Positions 7,172 through 10,140 of a stretch of DNA of 10,140 bases are shown here, in pieces (position 1 is the stretch's first letter; each line of letters begins with the position of its first letter). This stretch comes from Bacteroidales bacterium 45-6. Its GTDB lineage: Bacteria > Bacteroidota > Bacteroidia > Bacteroidales > Dysgonomonadaceae. The stretch covers positions 1 to 10,140 of the forward strand of contig MKRS01000344.1 in NCBI GenBank assembly GCA_001897035.1, given 5' to 3'. The translations under genes were made by a program, and so were the position numbers. Under the pieces are notes generated by a model that worked only from the letters and a program-made list of their open reading frames with translations, searched no databases and had not been told where the DNA came from.

Positions 7172-7202
7172 TTGGCAATTATCAATCAATTTGCTATATT
7201 TG
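7172..7202 (+). promoter_or_regulatory. Promoter of the SDR-DUF4861 unit
   Basis: TTG (7172-7174) and TATATTTG (7195-7202, a match to TAnnTTTG) are 20 bases apart, the best-spaced -33/-7 pair on the plus strand here. A leader of about 60 bases precedes the ATG at 7268. A second box (TACTTTTG, 7132-7139) lacks a partner. Confidence 0.65.
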
Positions 7203-7267
7203 CTGGAATGGCTTTTGGGTAAGCAGAGTATGTATTTCATTTATTCATTAAAATATACGTTATAGTT

Positions 7268-8071
7268 ATGAGTTCTTTTGTTCAAAACTTTTCATTAGAA
7301 GGGAAAATCGCCTTGGTGACAGGCGCTTCGTATGGCATTGGGTTTGCTTTGGCTTCCGCATTTGCTAAGGCTGGCGCAAAAGTAGTGTTCAACGACATCA
7401 ACCAAGCGGCTGTAGATAAAGGCATTGCGGCATACAAAGAAGCTGGAATCGATGCACACGGTTATGTGTGCGACGTGACGGACGAAGCGGGTGTGAACGC
7501 TTTGGTGGCGCAAATAGAAAAAGAAGTGGGTGTGATCGACATCCTGGTCAACAATGCCGGCATCATCAAGCGCATCCCGATGCACGAAATGACTGCCGCC
7601 GAATTTCGCCAGGTGATTGACATCGACCTGAACGGCCCTTTCATCGTGTCCAAAGCGGTGATCCCCAGTATGATTAAAAAAGGTCACGGAAAAATCATCA
7701 ACATCTGCTCCATGATGAGCGAGCTTGGCCGTGAAACGGTGTCGGCTTATGCAGCGGCAAAAGGCGGTCTGAAAATGCTGACCCGCAACATCTGTTCCGA
7801 ATACGGCGAACACAACATCCAATGCAATGGGATTGGCCCGGGATATATCGCCACGCCGCAAACGGCTCCTTTGCGCGAGACCCAAGCCGACGGTTCGCGC
7901 CATCCTTTCGATAAATTTATCATCGCAAAAACTCCCGCTGCACGTTGGGGAACACCCGAAGACTTGCAAGGGCCAGCCGTGTTCCTGGCTTCCGAAGCTT
8001 CCAACTTTGTGAACGGGCACGTCCTGTATGTCGATGGCGGCATCCTGGCTTATATCGGCAAACAGCCTTAA
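7268..8071 (+). CDS. SDR dehydrogenase, gluconate 5-dehydrogenase / KduD type
   Basis: A 267-residue classical short-chain dehydrogenase. The NAD(P)-binding TGASYGIG (18-25), NNAG (95-98), catalytic Ser148, Tyr161 and Lys165 (YAAAK) and Asn122 are all present, so it should be active. The N-terminus FSLEGKIALVTGASYGIG and the PGYIATPQTAPL segment (191-202) resemble Bacteroidales proteins annotated as gluconate 5-dehydrogenase (IdnO/Gno) and 2-keto-3-deoxygluconate dehydrogenase (KduD). The likely job is cytoplasmic NAD(P)-dependent oxidation or reduction of a sugar acid: 5-ketogluconate/gluconate, or the pectin/uronate intermediate diketogluconate to KDG. Sequence alone does not separate these. 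The downstream gene encodes DUF4861, a family I recall from uronate-polysaccharide loci, which leans toward the KduD-like role. No KduI or kinase is in the window. Codon use looks like that of neighbouring genes. Confidence 0.88.
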   Translation: MSSFVQNFSLEGKIALVTGASYGIGFALASAFAKAGAKVVFNDINQAAVDKGIAAYKEAGIDAHGYVCDVTDEAGVNALVAQIEKEVGVIDILVNNAGIIKRIPMHEMTAAEFRQVIDIDLNGPFIVSKAVIPSMIKKGHGKIINICSMMSELGRETVSAYAAAKGGLKMLTRNICSEYGEHNIQCNGIGPGYIATPQTAPLRETQADGSRHPFDKFIIAKTPAARWGTPEDLQGPAVFLASEASNFVNGHVLYVDGGILAYIGKQP

Positions 8072-8090
8072 GTGGCTTATTGAGAATAAA

Positions 8091-8140
8091 ATGGAGAAAA
8101 CCGTTAGGGGAAAGCTTTTCCTTCTTGCGGTTTTCTCCAT
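8091..8140 (+). terminator. Long hairpin between the SDR and DUF4861 genes
   Basis: Perfect 13-bp arms (ATGGAGAAAACCG at 8091-8103; complement at 8128-8140) enclose a 24-base loop that holds a smaller GGAAA/TTTCC stem. No T-run follows (next bases ATAATTAAAT), so it may attenuate or stabilise the upstream message rather than stop all transcription. Confidence 0.6.
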
Positions 8141-8175
8141 ATAATTAAATATAGAACGCATATTGTAAGCATATT

Positions 8176-9321
8176 ATGAAGAAAATATTGTTCGCAAGCT
8201 TGTTCGTTTTCAGCCTTTCGGGCGTTTGCAACCTGAGTTACGGGCAAGTGAAAGTGACGGTGGAGAATCCGACAAACTCGGATCGGTTGGAAGAGGTGGT
8301 GTCGGTGCCCTTGGCGAATTTATCGCACAAGGTTGCTCTCCGTACAGGTGAAACTTATATCGTGGAAGATGCCGCGGGAAGCCGGTTGACAAGCCAAGTG
8401 ACATCCGATCAGCAGTTGATTTTCATGGCCCAGCTAAAGGCGAAAGAAAAAGCTGTGTTCAACATTAAGGGGGGACAGGCTTTAGCAGCCGAGGTGCGTG
8501 CCTACGGCAAATATCATCCAGAACGCAAGGACGACTTTGCCTGGGAAAACGACAAAGTTGGCTTCCGGGTTTATGGCAAGGCGTTGGTGCCGGTGGATGG
8601 CCCAAGCAACGGCATCGACCTGTGGTACAAGAGGACAAACAAGATGGTTCTGGATGAGTGGTATCGGAAAGACCACGAACAACAGATCAGCTTCCACGTT
8701 GACCATGGCGAGGGCATGGACGTGTTTGCCGTCGGTCGGTCGTTGGGTGCGGGTGCCATGGCGCCCTTCCTGAAGGACACGTTGTGGCTGAATCAAAACT
8801 ACCAGACTTACCAGGTGTTAGACAACGGCCCCTTGCGCGTGCGCTTCCGGGTGAACTATATGGACGTAGTGGTAGCCGGGAAAAAGTATAGGGAGAGCCG
8901 CGAGTTTGTACTGGATGCCGGTGCGAGCCTCACAAAAGTGGTACAGACCTACGGAGGTGCGGGAGGAAAATTCCCTGTTGCTGCCGGAATCCTGAAGCAC
9001 GAGAACGACTCGGTGATTTCCTCTTCCAACTATTTGGTTTACAAGGAGCCTTCGAGTCCTACTGACGGGGACGCTTATGTCGGCCTTGTTTTCCCCTACA
9101 ACAAAATCAAAACGGTTGTGAACACTTACACGACAAACGTGAAGGGTTCTCCGAAAGCATTTTCGCACGTATTGGCAGTGATGGATTATGCCCACCCTGC
9201 GGTATATTACACTGGCTACGGATGGTCCAAAGCTTGGTTCCCGACAGTAAACGATTATCACAAATACATTGTTAAATTTACAGAACAAGTGCGTAAGCCA
9301 CTGAAAATTAGCTTAAAATAG
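8176..9321 (+). CDS. Secreted DUF4861 family protein
   Basis: A 381-residue protein with a signal peptide (MKKILFASLFVFSLSGVCNL, cut probably near SYGQ at 21-24, no lipobox Cys at a clear position), so it is exported to the periplasm. It matches my memory of the DUF4861 family in length and in motifs: ERKDDFAWENDKVGFRVYG (116-134), NGIDLWYKR (145-153), SFHVDHGEGMDVFAVG (172-187) and YTGYGWSKAWF (345-355). The conserved Asp, Glu, His and Trp residues in these blocks suggest a sugar-binding or enzymatic pocket, but I know of no assigned reaction. Members are commonly found in uronic-acid or pectin-type degradation loci, consistent with the dehydrogenase just upstream. The 104-base gap holds a hairpin and no clear promoter box, so it is probably a read-through cistron of the SDR unit. 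A strong terminator follows it. Confidence 0.82.
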   Translation: MKKILFASLFVFSLSGVCNLSYGQVKVTVENPTNSDRLEEVVSVPLANLSHKVALRTGETYIVEDAAGSRLTSQVTSDQQLIFMAQLKAKEKAVFNIKGGQALAAEVRAYGKYHPERKDDFAWENDKVGFRVYGKALVPVDGPSNGIDLWYKRTNKMVLDEWYRKDHEQQISFHVDHGEGMDVFAVGRSLGAGAMAPFLKDTLWLNQNYQTYQVLDNGPLRVRFRVNYMDVVVAGKKYRESREFVLDAGASLTKVVQTYGGAGGKFPVAAGILKHENDSVISSSNYLVYKEPSSPTDGDAYVGLVFPYNKIKTVVNTYTTNVKGSPKAFSHVLAVMDYAHPAVYYTGYGWSKAWFPTVNDYHKYIVKFTEQVRKPLKISLK

Positions 9322-9367
9322 TTCCGACTGGCTGTCGCTTGACGGCAATCTGTGTGAAAGAGCACTG

Positions 9368-9403
9368 AAAATGCACGATAAGTTTCGCTTGTCGTGCATT
9401 TTT
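9368..9403 (+). terminator. Rho-independent terminator after the DUF4861 gene
   Basis: A 15-bp stem (9368-9382 with 9388-9402, one G-T wobble) around the 5-base loop TTTCG, ending in TTTTT (9399-9403). It lies 46 bases after the stop codon and closes the SDR-DUF4861 unit. The A-rich left arm could also make it work in the other direction. Confidence 0.88.
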
Positions 9404-9428
9404 GTTGTTGAAACGAGCTTGCCTCTAC

Positions 9429-9443
9429 ATTCTGATGCAGAAT
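9429..9443. promoter_or_regulatory. Dyad upstream of the AsmA promoter, possible operator
   Basis: ATTCTG and CAGAAT are perfect complementary half-sites around a 3-base centre (ATG). The dyad lies 25 bases upstream of the -7 box at 9469-9476, overlapping or just above the expected -33 region, where a regulator could bind. No regulator for it is identified. Confidence 0.25.
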
Positions 9444-9468
9444 AGAATGGTAATGATAAAAAAAAGTG

Positions 9469-9476
9469 TAATTTTG
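9469..9476 (+). promoter_or_regulatory. Bacteroidota -7 box for the AsmA-family gene
   Basis: TAATTTTG matches TAnnTTTG and ends 58 bases before the ATG at 9535. No convincing -33 TTTG is present at the usual spacing. Confidence 0.5.
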
Positions 9477-9534
9477 GCTTGACGATTGTTTGTTGAACTT
9501 TACAACCATATCTATAACTATTTATTTTTTTCAA

Positions 9535-10140
9535 ATGGATAAAAAACTAATTCTAAAGAAAACGCTCAAAATCACGGGTATATCTCTCGGAGTACTGCTC
9601 GTGGCAATGATTGCAGCTCCTTTTCTGTTTAAAGATCAGATCAAAAAGGCCGTTGTGCATGCCGCAGACAAAAAGCTCAACGCCAAGCTCAAAGTGAATG
9701 ATTTCAGTTTGAACTTCTTTTCTAATTTTCCCAATGCAACTTTGTCCCTGAACGATGCGGCATTGAGTGGCGTGGGGGATTTTGCCAAAGACACCTTGCT
9801 GAAAGCGAAGTCTGCATCGGTCACAATCGACCTTTCAAGCATTTTCAGCGGGAACTACCGGGTCACAAAAATCTCGCTCGACGAAACAAAAGTGTATGCC
9901 AAGGTGCTTGCCGACGGACGCGCCAACTGGGACATCATGAAAACGGATTCTGCCGAGGCAAAAGCCGATACCTCCTCCAGCACCTTCAAGGTTGAGTTGA
10001 AAAAAATATCCCTGACTAATTGTAGCGTCATTTACGATGACCTTTCTTCGGACATGAAGGTTGTTCTCGATAAATGGAGTGGAAACATTTCCGGAGATTT
10101 TTCAGCCGCATCCACGACGATCAACACCGAATCTTCGCTG
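9535..10140 (+). CDS. AsmA family protein, N-terminal part (cut by right edge)
   Basis: From the ATG at 9535 the frame stays open for 202 codons to the window end. The protein begins with a Lys-rich tail and one membrane anchor (GISLGVLLVAMIAAPFLF, about 15-32). It continues with the AsmA-type start FKDQIKKAVVHAADKKLNAKLKV, then FSLNFFSNFPNATLSLNDAAL (56-76) and SASVTIDLSSIFSGNYRVTKI, as in Bacteroidota AsmA proteins of roughly 800-900 residues. The WDIM at 128-131 and the VELKKISLTNCSVIYDDL stretch also fit. AsmA-like proteins are anchored in the inner membrane, span the periplasm as a beta groove and are linked to lipid transport and outer-membrane maintenance. The C-terminal domain lies outside the window. 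The preceding terminator and a promoter box indicate a separate transcription unit. Confidence 0.87.
   Translation, partial: MDKKLILKKTLKITGISLGVLLVAMIAAPFLFKDQIKKAVVHAADKKLNAKLKVNDFSLNFFSNFPNATLSLNDAALSGVGDFAKDTLLKAKSASVTIDLSSIFSGNYRVTKISLDETKVYAKVLADGRANWDIMKTDSAEAKADTSSSTFKVELKKISLTNCSVIYDDLSSDMKVVLDKWSGNISGDFSAASTTINTESSL

Noticed and set aside
7295..8161. Open frame of 288 codons on the minus strand, antisense to the SDR gene
   Set aside because: It lies opposite a complete, well-conserved SDR, has no recognisable domain (His/Phe/Asp-rich composition typical of an antisense frame), and its start falls just beyond the hairpin at 8091-8140. It is a shadow of the SDR codon pattern.
1..10140. 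CRISPR array, tRNA or rRNA gene, insertion sequence, phage or defence locus
   Set aside because: I saw no regularly spaced repeats, no cloverleaf-like sequence, no transposase or integrase motifs and no defence-type domains; all long frames are accounted for by ordinary chromosomal families.

Overview
The window looks like a chromosomal stretch from a member of the Bacteroidota, most likely a Bacteroidales bacterium; I would not name a genus. Three things point there. (i) The protein families: a putative porin of the Porin_10 type, a DUF4861 lipoprotein-free secreted protein, a membrane-anchored MutS-like protein, and secreted proteins with short Lys-rich signal peptides. (ii) Start codons lack Shine-Dalgarno motifs. 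(iii) The Bacteroidota -7 promoter box TAnnTTTG occurs exactly upstream of almost every transcription unit.

Layout. Positions 1-1874, minus strand: a two-gene unit with an MscS-type mechanosensitive channel first, then a membrane-anchored MutS-family protein that runs off the left edge. Positions 1959-2786, plus strand: a secreted TPR protein, divergent from mscS. Positions 2839-3512, minus strand: a small basic ribbon-helix-helix-like protein overlapping tadA (tRNA adenosine deaminase) by 4 bases. Positions 3605-3973, plus strand: a YraN/UPF0102 nuclease-fold protein, divergent from the small protein. Positions 3995-6019, minus strand: a large putative outer-membrane porin. Positions 6218-7108, plus strand: a bile acid:sodium symporter (BASS)-type transporter. 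Positions 7268-9321, plus strand: an SDR dehydrogenase of the gluconate 5-dehydrogenase/KduD type followed by a DUF4861 protein, with a strong hairpin between them and a strong terminator after them. Positions 9535-10140, plus strand: the start of an AsmA-family protein, cut by the right edge.

How the genes fit together. Most of the window is housekeeping and envelope biology: tRNA modification, osmotic safety valve, outer-membrane channel and AsmA envelope protein. The SDR/DUF4861 pair is the only metabolic module and is best read as a small uronate or sugar-acid catabolic unit, although no SusC/SusD, polysaccharide lyase or glycoside hydrolase is present here. No mobile element, CRISPR array, tRNA, rRNA, phage or defence locus was seen. 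No gap without a gene exceeds about 215 bases.

I did not find a clear undescribed system. The points most worth a second look are the MscS/membrane-MutS pairing, two -7 boxes placed so close to start codons that the messages would be nearly leaderless (the porin and the small regulator-like protein), and the hairpin-separated SDR/DUF4861 pair.
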